Assembly: GCF_000346615.1 (NCBI RefSeq)
Contig: NZ_ANNU01000019.1
Location: forward strand, 106,392 to 170,391
Length of the DNA stretch: 64,000 bases
Direction of reading: 5' to 3'
From: Nafulsella turpanensis ZLM-10
GTDB lineage: Bacteria; Bacteroidota; Bacteroidia; Cytophagales; Cyclobacteriaceae
In this document: piece after piece, positions 30,185 through 39,804 of the stretch
Layout: every line of letters starts with the position of its first letter
Position numbering within the stretch: the stretch's first letter is position 1
The notes under the pieces: model-generated
Told to the model about the DNA's origin: nothing
Seen by the model: only the letters and a program-made list of their open reading frames with translations
The model's database searches: none
Translations under genes and position numbers: made by a program

Positions 30185-32341
30185 ATGGCACTTAATACAT
30201 TTAGTTTACCGGAAAATATAAACGAGGCAGCGCGCGAAGACATCATCGACCTGCAGGAGAAGATTAACCGCTTTAAAAAAGGCGATATTTTAGAGGAGCG
30301 CTTTAAAGCCTTTCGCCTTACGCGTGGGGTGTATGGCCAGCGGCAATTGGGGGTGCAGATGTTCCGCATCAAAATACCCTACGGAAAGTTAACGGCAGCC
30401 CAGCTGGTGCGCATTGCGGAAATCAGTGAAAAATATACCAACGGCAACCTGCACACTACTACCCGCCAGAATATTCAGCTGCACTATGTGCACCTGGAAG
30501 ATACCCCTGAAATGTGGGCAAAGCTTGAAGAGGTAGGAGTAACCACCAAAGAGGCTTGCGGCAATACCGTCCGCAATATTACGGCCTCTCCGCTGGCAGG
30601 CATCGATGCCGAAGAGCCTTTTGATGTAGCGCCTTATGCCGAGGCGGTATTCCGTTATTTTCTGCGCAAGCCTGTTTGCCAGGACATGGGCAGAAAGATT
30701 AAAATGGCCTTCTCCAGCAGCGAGCACGATTCTGCCTATACCTACTTCCATGACTTTGGCTTTATTCCGCGCCTGAAGGGAGACGAAAGAGGTTTTAAAG
30801 TAGTGGTAGGGGGCGGCTTGGGGGCACAGCCTTTTATCGCAGAAACGGCCTATGAATTTCTACCGGAAGCAGAGCTGATTCCTTTTCTGGAAGCAGCCCT
30901 GCGTGTTTTCGACCGTTATGGCGAACGCGAAAAGCGCATGAAGGCCCGCCTGAAGTTTCTGCTGGATGAAAAACGGGGCATTGGACTGCAAAAGTACAGG
31001 GAATTGATTGAAGCAGAATATGCCGGGCTGGCAAACAAGCAGGTAGTGGTAGATCATGGCCTGGTAGAACAGCCTCTTATTCCGGCGCCACCGGCCGTAC
31101 CAGAGGTCCATATGGCCGATGTTGAAAAATACGAACAGTGGCTGAAAACAAATGTGTTTGAGCAGAAGCAAAAAGGCTTTTATGGCGTGCAGATAAAGCT
31201 GCAGCTGGGCAATATCTCTGCTGAAAAAGCAAAAGAACTGGCCAGCCTCCTGCAGCAGGGGCTTGCGGCCGACGACATCCGGGTAACCATTAACCAGGGG
31301 CTGTTGCTGAAGTATGTACGCAAAGAAACGCTGCCTTACCTCTTTTACCGCCTGAACCACCTGGAGTTGGCCGAGCCTGGCTTTGGCACTATTGTCGACA
31401 TCACTGCCTGCCCCGGTACCGATACCTGTAACCTTGGCGTAACCAATAGTACAGGAGTGGCCCAGGAACTGGAAAGAGTCATCAAAGAAGAGTATCCGGA
31501 GCTGATTGCCAACACAAGCATCGATATTAAAATCAGCGGTTGCATGAATTCCTGCGGGCAGCATATGGCCTCCAGTATTGGCTTGCACGGCAGCTCCATT
31601 AAAAATGGAAATAAGGTAGTGCCGGCCCTGCAGGTGGTATTGGGCGGCGGTGTAGACCCTTCGGGGAAAGGCTTTATTGCCGAGAAGGTGATAAAGCTGC
31701 CTACCAAGCGCATTCCGCAGGCACTGAGGTCCATACTCGATGATTATGAGGAGGGAGCACTGGAAGGAGAATACTTTAACGACTACTTCACGCGCCAGGG
31801 GAAAATGTACTTCTATTCGCTGCTGAAGCCCCTTGCTGACCTATCGACCCTACAAAAAAACGATTACATTGACTGGGGGCACGATGCGGCCTTTATCCCG
31901 GAAATTGGTACGGGTGAGTGTGCCGGCATAAGCTACGACGTGGTGGGCACCATTATCAACGATTCAGAAGAGCGTTTATACCTCTCTGATAAAGCTTTTG
32001 AAAAGGGACATAATGCCGATGCGATCTACCATGCCTACAGCTCCCTGGTAATTGGAGCGAAGGCCATGCTCCTGAGCAAAGATCTGCACTGCAATACCCA
32101 ACAGGGCATTATTACCGACTTCAATACCCACTTCTATGAAAGTGGTGAATTTGCTCTTGAGCAGCCCTTCGATGCCCTGGTACTGCAAATGAATAAGCAG
32201 GAGCCTACCGTAGATTTTGCAGAAAGCTATCGCAAGCAGGCAAGCCGCTTCCTGGAGCAGGTAAAGCAAAAAAGAGCAGAGCAGCTGGCAGAAACCAATA
32301 GTGGCGATAAAGTAGTAGTTCAAAATTATTATAAGGCATAA
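30185..32341 (+). CDS. sir: Siroheme sulfite reductase with C-terminal extension
   Basis: The ~718-residue assimilatory reductase takes sulfite to sulfide. It contains two ferredoxin-like/siroheme half-domains (RLTRGVYGQRQLGVQMFRIKIP, NLHTTTRQNIQLHYV, VGGGLGAQPF). The siroheme-4Fe4S cysteines are CPGTDTC and SGCMNSCGQH, near residues 409-460. After about residue 565 there is a ~150-residue helical extension (GECAGISYDVVG, HNADAIYHAYSSLVIGAKAML) not found in CysI, possibly HEPN-like. No flavoprotein subunit (CysJ) is adjacent, so ferredoxin is the likely donor. ATG 30185 is preferred because 30161 touches the terminator and the family N-terminus aligns with NTFSLPENI. Confidence 0.93.
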   Translation: MALNTFSLPENINEAAREDIIDLQEKINRFKKGDILEERFKAFRLTRGVYGQRQLGVQMFRIKIPYGKLTAAQLVRIAEISEKYTNGNLHTTTRQNIQLHYVHLEDTPEMWAKLEEVGVTTKEACGNTVRNITASPLAGIDAEEPFDVAPYAEAVFRYFLRKPVCQDMGRKIKMAFSSSEHDSAYTYFHDFGFIPRLKGDERGFKVVVGGGLGAQPFIAETAYEFLPEAELIPFLEAALRVFDRYGEREKRMKARLKFLLDEKRGIGLQKYRELIEAEYAGLANKQVVVDHGLVEQPLIPAPPAVPEVHMADVEKYEQWLKTNVFEQKQKGFYGVQIKLQLGNISAEKAKELASLLQQGLAADDIRVTINQGLLLKYVRKETLPYLFYRLNHLELAEPGFGTIVDITACPGTDTCNLGVTNSTGVAQELERVIKEEYPELIANTSIDIKISGCMNSCGQHMASSIGLHGSSIKNGNKVVPALQVVLGGGVDPSGKGFIAEKVIKLPTKRIPQALRSILDDYEEGALEGEYFNDYFTRQGKMYFYSLLKPLADLSTLQKNDYIDWGHDAAFIPEIGTGECAGISYDVVGTIINDSEERLYLSDKAFEKGHNADAIYHAYSSLVIGAKAMLLSKDLHCNTQQGIITDFNTHFYESGEFALEQPFDALVLQMNKQEPTVDFAESYRKQASRFLEQVKQKRAEQLAETNSGDKVVVQNYYKA

Positions 32342-33121
32342 ATGATGACAGGAAAATTAACATTAGTAGGAGCAGGGCCTGGTGATCCGGAGCTGATTAC
32401 TCTGAAAGGAATTAAAGCATTGGCCGATGCCGATGTGGTGCTGTATGATGCCCTTGTACACCCGGAAGTGCTGGAGTATGCTAAAAAGAGTGCTGAGAAA
32501 ATTTTTGTTGGCAAGAGAGCCGGCAGGCATAGCCTCAGGCAGGAAGAAATCAATCAGCTGATTGTGGAAAAGGCCGTTGGCGGAAAACACGTGGTACGAC
32601 TGAAAGGAGGCGACCCTTTTATTTTTGCCCGTGGTAAGGAAGAGCTTGAATATGCGGAAACCTTCGGCATTTCAACAGAGGTAGTGCTGGGTATTTCCAG
32701 TATCAACCTGCCGGGTTACTACGGCATTCCGCTTACCCGCCGGGGAATTAATGAAAGCTTCTGGGCCATTACGGCTACCACCAAGGAAGGAGTGCTTTCG
32801 GCCGATGTTGCACTGGCAGCACAATCGTCGGCTACCGTGGTGCTGTTTATGGGCCTGGGGAAGCTGGAAGAAATAAGCCGCCTGTACCAGAAACAGGGAA
32901 AGGGGCAGCTGCCGGCAGCCATCATTTCTAAAGGCTCGCTGGAAGAGGGGCTGGTTTACTTTGCCACGGTAAGTACGCTGGTAAATACCCGGAACCGCGA
33001 AAAAATAGCTGCCCCGGCGCTGCTTGTTATAGGCGAGGCTGTCGGGACTCACGAGTTTTTCTATGAGAAGGTACGTAAGCTGAATGTCGCCATAACGCCG
33101 CAAAACCCATTCCGGATATGA
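32342..33121 (+). CDS. cobA: Uroporphyrinogen-III C-methyltransferase
   Basis: The 259-residue SAM-dependent methyltransferase makes precorrin-2 for siroheme. The family pattern is complete: LTLVGAGPGDPELITLKGIKAL at the N-terminus, DALVHPEVL, KRAGRHSLRQEEIN, VVRLKGGDPFIFARGKEEL, and PLTRRGINES. Its stop overlaps the next gene by 4 bp (ATGA), indicating coupled translation. Together with the Met8-like gene it supplies the siroheme needed by the sulfite reductase encoded just upstream. Confidence 0.97.
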   Translation: MMTGKLTLVGAGPGDPELITLKGIKALADADVVLYDALVHPEVLEYAKKSAEKIFVGKRAGRHSLRQEEINQLIVEKAVGGKHVVRLKGGDPFIFARGKEELEYAETFGISTEVVLGISSINLPGYYGIPLTRRGINESFWAITATTKEGVLSADVALAAQSSATVVLFMGLGKLEEISRLYQKQGKGQLPAAIISKGSLEEGLVYFATVSTLVNTRNREKIAAPALLVIGEAVGTHEFFYEKVRKLNVAITPQNPFRI

Positions 33122-33726
33122 GCCAGGGAATTAGCAAAGAGAGCGGCAATCTGCTGTTTCCGATTTTTCTGAAACTGGATCAGCTCGATATTTTAATTGT
33201 AGGCGGAGGAAATGTGGGGCAGGAAAAACTGGAGGCCCTCCTCAAGAACAATCAGGAGGCGAAGGTGAGGCTTATTGGTACGCACATCAAAAGAGAAATA
33301 TTTGCCCTGGCGGCGGCTCATCCGGGTGTGCAGCTGGAAGAACGATCCTTTGATTATGCCGACCTGGAGGGGATAGAAGTACTGATATTAGCCACCGACT
33401 CTCCCCAAACCAATGCCGAAATACAGGAGCTGGCAAAGGAAAAAGGAATTTTGACCAATGTGGCCGATACGCCACACCTGTGCGATTTCTATCTGGGGTC
33501 TACCGTGAAAAAGGGAAACCTTAAAATAGGAATTTCTACCAACGGGAAGTCACCCACTTTTGCCAAGCGCTTCCGCGAACTGCTGGAGGAGAGCCTGCCT
33601 GATGATATTGATGAGCTGCTGACTAACCTACACCAGCTACGGAATATGCTAAAAGGGAATTTCCAGTACAAGGTGAAAAAATTAAACGAATACACCGCCA
33701 GTCTTTTAGCTGGTCAGGGAAAATAA
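33118..33726 (+). CDS. Precorrin-2 dehydrogenase / sirohydrochlorin ferrochelatase (Met8-like)
   Basis: The 202-residue single-function equivalent of the CysG N-terminal half oxidises precorrin-2 with NAD and inserts iron to complete siroheme. Seen are the Rossmann motif ILIVGGGNVGQEKLEALL, LILATDSPQTNAEI, VADTPHLCDFYLGSTVKKGNLKIGISTNGKSPTFAKRFRE. A short helical C-terminal domain follows. Its start overlaps the cobA stop by 4 bp. Confidence 0.94.
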   Translation: MSQGISKESGNLLFPIFLKLDQLDILIVGGGNVGQEKLEALLKNNQEAKVRLIGTHIKREIFALAAAHPGVQLEERSFDYADLEGIEVLILATDSPQTNAEIQELAKEKGILTNVADTPHLCDFYLGSTVKKGNLKIGISTNGKSPTFAKRFRELLEESLPDDIDELLTNLHQLRNMLKGNFQYKVKKLNEYTASLLAGQGK

Positions 33727-33739
33727 AGGAAAAAGAAGA

Positions 33740-34399
33740 ATGAAGGATGAAATTGACTCGTGGAATAAGTCTTTCCAGAAATTGAGCCCACGGGAGCGCC
33801 TGTATGCGCTGTTTGAAAAGGTAGAGGAAAAAGATATCCTCCTAACCTCTTCTTTTGGTAGTACATCGGCCGTGTTGCTGCATATGCTGAGTAAAGTGCG
33901 GCCGGGCTTTTCGGTGTACTTTGTCGATACAGGTTACCACTTTGAGGAAACACTCACCTATCGTGAGCTGGTAACCAAACAATTGGGCCTAACTTTAATA
34001 GATGTCCGGGCAGAGGAAAGGAAACATCGTTTTACCAGGGAAAATGAAACATGGAAGCTTAACCAGGATCTTTGCTGCTTTATTAACAAGGTTAGTCCAG
34101 TCGATGAGCTCAAGCGCCGGCACCTCATCTGGGTGTCGGGATTGTTACGATTTCAGAGTGAAAACAGACAGAAGATGGAGCTTTTCGAACAGCGTCCGGA
34201 TATTGTAAAGTTTCATCCTGTTATTGATATGAAGCCTGAAGAAGTAGCCCTTTATAGGCAAATTCATGAATTACCGGAGCACCCGCTACTCAGGCAGGGA
34301 TACGACTCCATTGGCTGTAAACACTGTACAGTAAAAGGAGCAGGGAGAAGCGGCCGTTGGGCCGATAGCCCCAAGACGGAGTGTGGTTTGCACATGTAG
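33740..34399 (+). CDS. cysH: APS reductase-type phosphoadenylyl/adenylyl-sulfate reductase
   Basis: The 219-residue PAPS-reductase family enzyme reduces activated sulfate to sulfite. Four cysteines for a 4Fe-4S cluster are present as Cys112-Cys113 and Cys193/Cys196 (IGCKHCT). The catalytic Cys215 is in KTECGLHM at the C-terminus. The cluster motif indicates the APS-using type rather than the E. coli PAPS type. The loop SSFGSTSAVLLHM binds the nucleotide. It starts 13 bp after the Met8-like gene as the last gene of the sulfur unit. No ATP sulfurylase (cysD/N) lies in the window. Confidence 0.95.
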   Translation: MKDEIDSWNKSFQKLSPRERLYALFEKVEEKDILLTSSFGSTSAVLLHMLSKVRPGFSVYFVDTGYHFEETLTYRELVTKQLGLTLIDVRAEERKHRFTRENETWKLNQDLCCFINKVSPVDELKRRHLIWVSGLLRFQSENRQKMELFEQRPDIVKFHPVIDMKPEEVALYRQIHELPEHPLLRQGYDSIGCKHCTVKGAGRSGRWADSPKTECGLHM

Positions 34400-34472
34400 G
34401 GCATGGGGTGTCAGGTGTGAGGTGTGAGCATGGTGTTACCGATACCTCAAACCCCATACCCGATACCTGTCA

Positions 34473-35732
34473 TTATGTTTTCTGTTTTTTCTTTTTAGCT
34501 GCCGGAAACAGGATGTTGTTCAGGATGAGTCGGTAGCCCGGAGAATTAGGGTGAAGGTTCAGGTCTGTGGGTTCTTCACCTACCTGATGGGCATAATCTT
34601 CGGGGTCGTGGCCGCCGTAAAACGTCCAGAAGCCTTTGCCGAACACACCATGGATGTATTTGGCCTCGTCAATGGCTTTTGCTTCTCCCATTACCACCAC
34701 ATCAGGCTTTACCAGTTTATTTTTGAAGGCAGTTGTTTGCCCCATAAAGCCCTTGATAAGGTGGGTGTGGTTTTGGGTGAGCATGGTAGGAATGGGATCC
34801 CATTTGGCAGAGTATTCGAAGAGCTCGAAGTAATCATTTTCCTCCGTAATGCCACGCTCCATCGGCTGGTTGTCGATATTGGAGTATTCATACATCAGCG
34901 GGTTTCGTTCCAGCTTAAAATCCTGAAAGGCCAGTGTTTTATCATAATCGAGCTTTTGCTGGGCAGCAGGGTCGGCTGGGTCACCATCATACATATCTGC
35001 TACAATATCTACCCCTTCGGCAGCGAGGGCAATGTCATACGTATCGGTGGCAGAGCACATGGCAAACAGGAAGCCTCCGCCGGCTACAAATTCTTTAATT
35101 TTATTGGCTACGGCTAGTTTTAGCTCACTTACCTTATCAAAGCCGTGCTTACGGGCTGTTTCTTCATACTCCCGTTGCTGTTCGCGATACCAGGGCTCGT
35201 TCCGGTAAATAGCATAAAATTTACCGTACTGGCCTGTGAAATCTTCGTGGTGCAGGTGTAGCCAGTCGTATTTTGGCAGGTCGCCGTACATAACTTCGTT
35301 ATCGAACACAATGTCATACGGAATTTCGGCATAGGTCAGCACCAGGGTTACGGCATCGTCCCATGGCATTTTGCTTTTAGGAGAATAAACCGCAATTTTC
35401 GGTACCTCCTGCAGTTTCATCACATCCTGATTGGTCGATGGGCTGGCAATTTCGCTTACCAGCCTGTTGGCGGCAGCATCTGAAATTACCTCGTAGCTGA
35501 CGCCCCGTATAATCAGCTCATTTTCGAATTTTGGCGAATGAGGATACATAAAGCTTCCGCCCCTGTAATTCAGCAGCCAGTCGATCTCTGTTCCGTTTTC
35601 AAGCACCCAGTAGGCAATGCCATAGGCCTTAAGGTGGTTGCTCTGTTTGTCATCCATCGGAATAAGAATGTTGGAAGCTTCTGTAAGAAGGCCGGTTAGC
35701 AGCAGGCAGAGGGTCAGGATTAATTTTTGCAT
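34473..35732 (-). CDS. Secreted GATase-like (ThuA-type) protein of unknown function
   Basis: The 419-residue protein has a signal peptide (MQKLILTLCLLLTGLLTEAS). The middle resembles class I glutamine-amidotransferase/ThuA folds (KIAVYSPKSKMPWDDAVTLVL, YDWLHLHHEDFTGQYGKFY, FVAGGGFLFAMCSATDTYDIALA with Cys after a Gly-rich strand). Similar Bacteroidota proteins are often labelled asparagine synthetase B, but nothing here supports an amidotransferase-synthetase: there is no N-terminal Cys, no ATP site, and a secretion signal is present. It is convergent with cysH across a gap containing imperfect inverted repeats (34400-34472). The C-terminus is Lys-rich (AAKKKKQKT). Confidence 0.7.
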   Translation of the reverse strand: MQKLILTLCLLLTGLLTEASNILIPMDDKQSNHLKAYGIAYWVLENGTEIDWLLNYRGGSFMYPHSPKFENELIIRGVSYEVISDAAANRLVSEIASPSTNQDVMKLQEVPKIAVYSPKSKMPWDDAVTLVLTYAEIPYDIVFDNEVMYGDLPKYDWLHLHHEDFTGQYGKFYAIYRNEPWYREQQREYEETARKHGFDKVSELKLAVANKIKEFVAGGGFLFAMCSATDTYDIALAAEGVDIVADMYDGDPADPAAQQKLDYDKTLAFQDFKLERNPLMYEYSNIDNQPMERGITEENDYFELFEYSAKWDPIPTMLTQNHTHLIKGFMGQTTAFKNKLVKPDVVVMGEAKAIDEAKYIHGVFGKGFWTFYGGHDPEDYAHQVGEEPTDLNLHPNSPGYRLILNNILFPAAKKKKQKT

Positions 35733-36005
35733 ACGAAGGTTATGGTTGATATTTGCCGGTTATCCAAAGTATAACGATTTTCAAATAATAATCATTACAA
35801 AAAAATATTATTTGCTGTACCTTAACCGGTATAAGTGCAAAGAGGTTCAGTAGTGCCGGGGCTGTCTTTAATTTAATAAATTAAAAGGGATGGTCTTGAA
35901 ACAGAGGGTGCCGCTTTTAACGTCTTATGCCGGATTAGCTGAGCTTCCGGCAGGGAGGGGCTGCCAGTGTATATTTTTGCACATTCATTTATGAGTACAT
36001 AATTT

Positions 36006-37247
36006 ATGCATTTAAAGGAAAATTTTAGCGAGGGAATGCGCTCCGTACGGGGTAATCTGTTGCGTAGTATCCTCACGGCAGCTATTGTAGCCATTGGTAT
36101 TACCTCTCTGGTTGGAATATTAACGTCCATAGATGGTATGCAGGCTTCCATCACCAACAGCTTCAGTAGCCTTGGTGCAAACTCCTTTACGATCAGCTCT
36201 AAAGATAATGAACAGCGGAGCCAGAGCGAAGGCCGGCAGGAAAAGAGTTATGAACCCTTAACTTTTAATGAAGCCCGACGTTTTAAGGAGCTCTTTGGCA
36301 CCTCCTCTGTTATTTCGATTAATACAAGGGTAGCAGGAGGGGTGGAAGCAAAGTATCGTTCCAAAAAAACGAATCCTAATATGATGGTGCTGGGAGCGGA
36401 TGCCGAATACCTCGGGCTGGAAGGCTACAACCTGAGCGAGGGAAGAAATTTTTCTCCACTTGAAGATCAGTATGGCTCAAATGTAGCTATTATTGGTCCG
36501 CAGGTGCGGGATGCTCTCTTTGATGAGAAGGAAAACCCTGTTGGGAAGGACATTAGCCTGATGGGAAGTAAATTCAGAGTAGTGGGGGTGCTGGAGTCCA
36601 GCGGAGCGCTGGGTGGCGATTCGGGGACAGACCGGGCTTTTATTATACCCATTATCGGAGCAAGCAGGTTTGCCATTAACGGCCCCCTGCAATATACCAT
36701 TGATGTGGCTGTAAAAGACCCCACCACCATGGACAAAAATATGGGAGAAGCAACCGGCCTTATGCGCAGCATCCGGCAGGACCCATTAGGGTATCCGAAT
36801 TCTTTTGAAATTGAACGAAACCAGACAGCAGCAGAAAGCCTGGCCGAAATAAGTGGTTACCTGAAAATTGGAGGGTTTGTTATTGGTGCCATTACCTTAA
36901 TGGGTGCTTCTATCGGTTTAATGAATATTATGATGGTATCGGTAACTGAACGAACCCGCGAAATTGGGGTAAGGAAAGCCCTGGGCGCTACTCCTCTTAA
37001 AATCCGGCAGCAGTTCCTGATTGAAGCCATCGTAATTTGTCTTTTAGGAGGGGTGAGCGGAATCATTTTGGGAATTGCCATCGGGAACGTGGTGGCGAAT
37101 TTTATAGGCGACGGGGTATTTATTATTCCATGGTTATGGATATTTACCGGTGTGACTATATGCGTGATTGTGGGCTTATTTTCCGGCTTTTACCCTGCTT
37201 ATAAGGCTTCGAAGTTAGATCCTGTGGAGTCACTCCGATTCGAGTAA
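36006..37247 (+). CDS. MacB/FtsX-type ABC transporter permease
   Basis: The 413-residue membrane protein has one N-terminal transmembrane helix ([21 protein letters not shown]). A ~220-residue extracytoplasmic MacB_PCD domain follows ([45 protein letters not shown]). Three C-terminal FtsX helices complete it, with the conserved [30 protein letters not shown] loop and a [17 protein letters not shown] tail. The matching ATPase is not adjacent; in Bacteroidota it is often encoded elsewhere. It is monocistronic, preceded by 270 bp of divergent promoter region. Confidence 0.92.
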   Translation: MHLKENFSEGMRSVRGNLLRSILTAAIVAIGITSLVGILTSIDGMQASITNSFSSLGANSFTISSKDNEQRSQSEGRQEKSYEPLTFNEARRFKELFGTSSVISINTRVAGGVEAKYRSKKTNPNMMVLGADAEYLGLEGYNLSEGRNFSPLEDQYGSNVAIIGPQVRDALFDEKENPVGKDISLMGSKFRVVGVLESSGALGGDSGTDRAFIIPIIGASRFAINGPLQYTIDVAVKDPTTMDKNMGEATGLMRSIRQDPLGYPNSFEIERNQTAAESLAEISGYLKIGGFVIGAITLMGASIGLMNIMMVSVTERTREIGVRKALGATPLKIRQQFLIEAIVICLLGGVSGIILGIAIGNVVANFIGDGVFIIPWLWIFTGVTICVIVGLFSGFYPAYKASKLDPVESLRFE

Positions 37248-37345
37248 AGGAGGAACTAAATTGTTTTGGTAAAAAGTGGTGACATTTTTGCTGGAATGTT
37301 TATTATATTGTTAAATTATACGCAATATGTAATATTTTTGTAGAA

Positions 37346-38134
37346 ATGTCCCTGCATCCATTCATACTATCTTTCCTTTTTCTTTTACTGCCCCTGTTTG
37401 TACAGGCACAGCAGCAACAGGAGGTGGTGCTTACAGGTGTTTATAACGGAAAGAACCTGTATGTGCAAAATCCCCTCAGCAGTAACCTTAAGGATTACTG
37501 TACCAGAGAAGTATGGGTAAACGGAGAGCAGGTTTTTGTAAATCCCCGCTCGAGTGCTTTTACGGTAAATCTTTCGCACCTGAAAGAACAGCAGCCTGTG
37601 GCCGTAAGAATTCTTTACAGCAGTGGCTGTGCCCCAAAAGTGATAAACCCGCAGGTAATTAAAACCCGCAATAATTTTCAATACCTGAGCATTCAGGTAG
37701 ATAAGCAAAAGCTGGAGTGGCTAACGAGCGGTGAGAAAGGGAGCGGAAAGTTTTTTGTAGAAAAGCTGGTTGAACAGCGCTGGCAGCCGGTAGTGAGCGT
37801 GGAAGGCTATGGCGAGGAAAGCAGCCGTTACCAGGCGGAGGTAGAGCACCACTCCGGCGCCAACCAGTACCGGATTAAATACCTTCAACAGGATGGAGAA
37901 ACTTTTTACAGCAGGGTCCATACCTACCAGTCTCCTGTAGAGCCTGTTACCTTTGCTCCTACACGTGTATCGGACAAGATTTACCTGAGCCGCGAAACGG
38001 AGTACATTGTTAGTGACCCTAAGGGTAACCAGTTGCTGAAGGGTTTTGGTAAGGAAATTAAACTCGGACATCTTAATTCCGGCCTTTATTACCTCAATAT
38101 CGACAACCGGCTGGAGAAGTTTTATAAAAAGTAA
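37346..38134 (+). CDS. Secreted protein with T9SS-like C-terminal domain
   Basis: The 262-residue protein has a signal peptide (PFILSFLFLLLPLFVQAQ). The N-terminal domain has a Cys pair (LKDYCTREVWVNG and YSSGCAPK) and beta-rich character. The last ~45 residues (YIVSDPKGNQLLKGFGKEI...SGLYYLNIDNRLEKFYKK) look like a T9SS type A sorting signal, which would carry it to the cell surface. The family is otherwise unrecognised. Upstream, TTTG and TATTTTTG near 37287 and 37332 could be the -33/-7 elements. Confidence 0.75.
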   Translation: MSLHPFILSFLFLLLPLFVQAQQQQEVVLTGVYNGKNLYVQNPLSSNLKDYCTREVWVNGEQVFVNPRSSAFTVNLSHLKEQQPVAVRILYSSGCAPKVINPQVIKTRNNFQYLSIQVDKQKLEWLTSGEKGSGKFFVEKLVEQRWQPVVSVEGYGEESSRYQAEVEHHSGANQYRIKYLQQDGETFYSRVHTYQSPVEPVTFAPTRVSDKIYLSRETEYIVSDPKGNQLLKGFGKEIKLGHLNSGLYYLNIDNRLEKFYKK

Positions 38135-38461
38135 GCAGCCCGAAAACAGCTCTTCCTGCTTAAGTTTTACAATGCAGAATCGCCGGCCATTCTCTGCCAC
38201 AGGAAAAGATGGAGGGACATCAGAGAAAGAGTTAGCTTGTTTATAAGGAAGGTGATGAGGGGGGGGCGGGAATATTTTTTGCGGCAGTGTTCAAAGTAGG
38301 TATTCTGCATAAGGGCGAGTTCGAAAACTGTTTTCCGCAGGTTCCCTTTCTGTAGACCATTCCATAAGGCGGCTCTTAAAAAATCCACATTCTGTAATGA
38401 TTTACCCTCTTCATTGCTTAAATTACCTGAAATCATTTTTTAACCAAATGTAGAAGGTCCA
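38135..38461. other. 327-bp gap without a convincing gene
   Basis: It holds an eight-G homopolymer (38259-38266). The minus strand is open from 38436 to 38167 (89 codons), but that frame has no recognisable motif and lies on the opposite strand to both neighbours. I see nothing else in it. Confidence 0.5.
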
Positions 38462-39571
38462 ATGAAAAAAGATACCCTCATCATCGATTTTGAAGACGTT
38501 ATAGCAGAAGAACTCCTCGACAGGAATATCCGGGAAGGTGTTTCCTCTATTGCCTGCACAGGAAAATACCTGTGGGTAGCAGGCGATGAGAACATTAGTA
38601 TACAGCGACTCGAACAGCTCGAAGATGGCTCATACGGGAAAGCCAAAAACTACTTTTTGAAAGATTTTATTGAACTGCCCTCGCCAGACGATGAAGCGGA
38701 CATAGAGGGGATGGATGTTTATGGTAACTATTTATGGGTGGTTGGTTCTCATAGCTATAAAAGAAAGAAAATACGGGAAGAAGCCGAAGATCAGGAAAAA
38801 GAGATCGATCGCATCTGTAAAACAAAGCTGGGGCCAAACCGGAACCTGCTGGCACGCATTCCCATTTTAAAAGGCGAAGATGGTGAATATACACTGGTGA
38901 AGGAGGGGCCCAACCCGGCAAATCCAGATGAGCCCTTAAAGGCAGCAAAACTCAAGCACAGCAAAAAAAAATGGAGCCAGCTTACCAAGAAGCTAAAAAA
39001 GGACAGGCACCTCGGGAGTTTTATCACCCTGCCCGGAAAAGACAACGGTTTTGATATTGAAGGACTCGCGATTCATGAAGATAAGCTGTTCTTAGGCTTG
39101 AGAGGTCCGGTACTGCGAGGGTGGGCCATTATACTCGAAATTCAGCTGAAGGAGAAGGGGGAGGGACTTCTTAAGCTGAAAAAAGATGAAGAAACTGGGG
39201 ATTATTATCAAAAGCATTTCGTCAACCTCCATGGCATGGGTATTCGCGAACTGGTGTGCCAGGGAAAAGACCTGCTTATACTGGCCGGACCTACCATGGA
39301 CCTGGATGGGACCATGGAAATTTACCGGTGGAAAAACGGAACCCAGCATGCCGGTAATCAGCTGGTATGCCGCCGCGATATTGAAAGTATCCATATGTTC
39401 CCGCATACCGGCAAAGAACATGGCATTGATAAGGCCGAAGGTTTAGGCTTGCGGGAGGAGGATAACTCCCTCCTGGTCGCTTTTGACAGCCCAAGCAAAA
39501 AGAGGAAAATAGGAGAACACAAGGTGAAGCTCGATATTATTTACCTGGATCCGGTAGCGGAGAAGGGGTAA
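38462..39571 (+). CDS. DUF3616 domain protein
   Basis: The 369-residue soluble protein has no signal peptide. The repeated beta-propeller-like motifs SSIACTGKYLWVAGDEN, ADIEGMDVYGNYLWVVGSHSYKR, FDIEGLAIHEDKLFLGLRGPVLRGWAI and GHGIDKAEGL-type segment HGIDKAEGLGLREEDN match DUF3616, a family of unknown function. The central part is Lys/Glu-rich. A terminator follows at 39598. Confidence 0.88.
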   Translation: MKKDTLIIDFEDVIAEELLDRNIREGVSSIACTGKYLWVAGDENISIQRLEQLEDGSYGKAKNYFLKDFIELPSPDDEADIEGMDVYGNYLWVVGSHSYKRKKIREEAEDQEKEIDRICKTKLGPNRNLLARIPILKGEDGEYTLVKEGPNPANPDEPLKAAKLKHSKKKWSQLTKKLKKDRHLGSFITLPGKDNGFDIEGLAIHEDKLFLGLRGPVLRGWAIILEIQLKEKGEGLLKLKKDEETGDYYQKHFVNLHGMGIRELVCQGKDLLILAGPTMDLDGTMEIYRWKNGTQHAGNQLVCRRDIESIHMFPHTGKEHGIDKAEGLGLREEDNSLLVAFDSPSKKRKIGEHKVKLDIIYLDPVAEKG

Positions 39572-39597
39572 GTATTAAGGTAAAAACGATAAGGTAG

Positions 39598-39632
39598 AAT
39601 TCCCTGGATGAAAGTAGCCAGGGAATTTTTTT
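39598..39632 (+). terminator. Terminator after the DUF3616 gene
   Basis: AATTCCCTGG (39598-39607) pairs with CCAGGGAATT (39618-39627), followed by eight T counted from 39626. Confidence 0.88.
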
Positions 39633-39804
39633 TGGAGTGGAGTAGGTGCTAAGGAGGGTTCCTGATTTTTAAAGCTGCGATACCATTTCAGCTAAATTGT
39701 AATAACTTTGTTCATCTCTATGCCTCCTTCACCAATTAGTACACCTACCGTTGAAGGAGGATTAATAAAACCAAATAAAACACTTTGCAAGTACAGTGGG
39801 TCAG

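Noticed and set aside
38167..38436. 89-codon minus-strand open frame upstream of the DUF3616 gene
   Set aside because: No recognisable motif, opposite strand to both neighbours, and a C-homopolymer inside; listed only as part of a gap.
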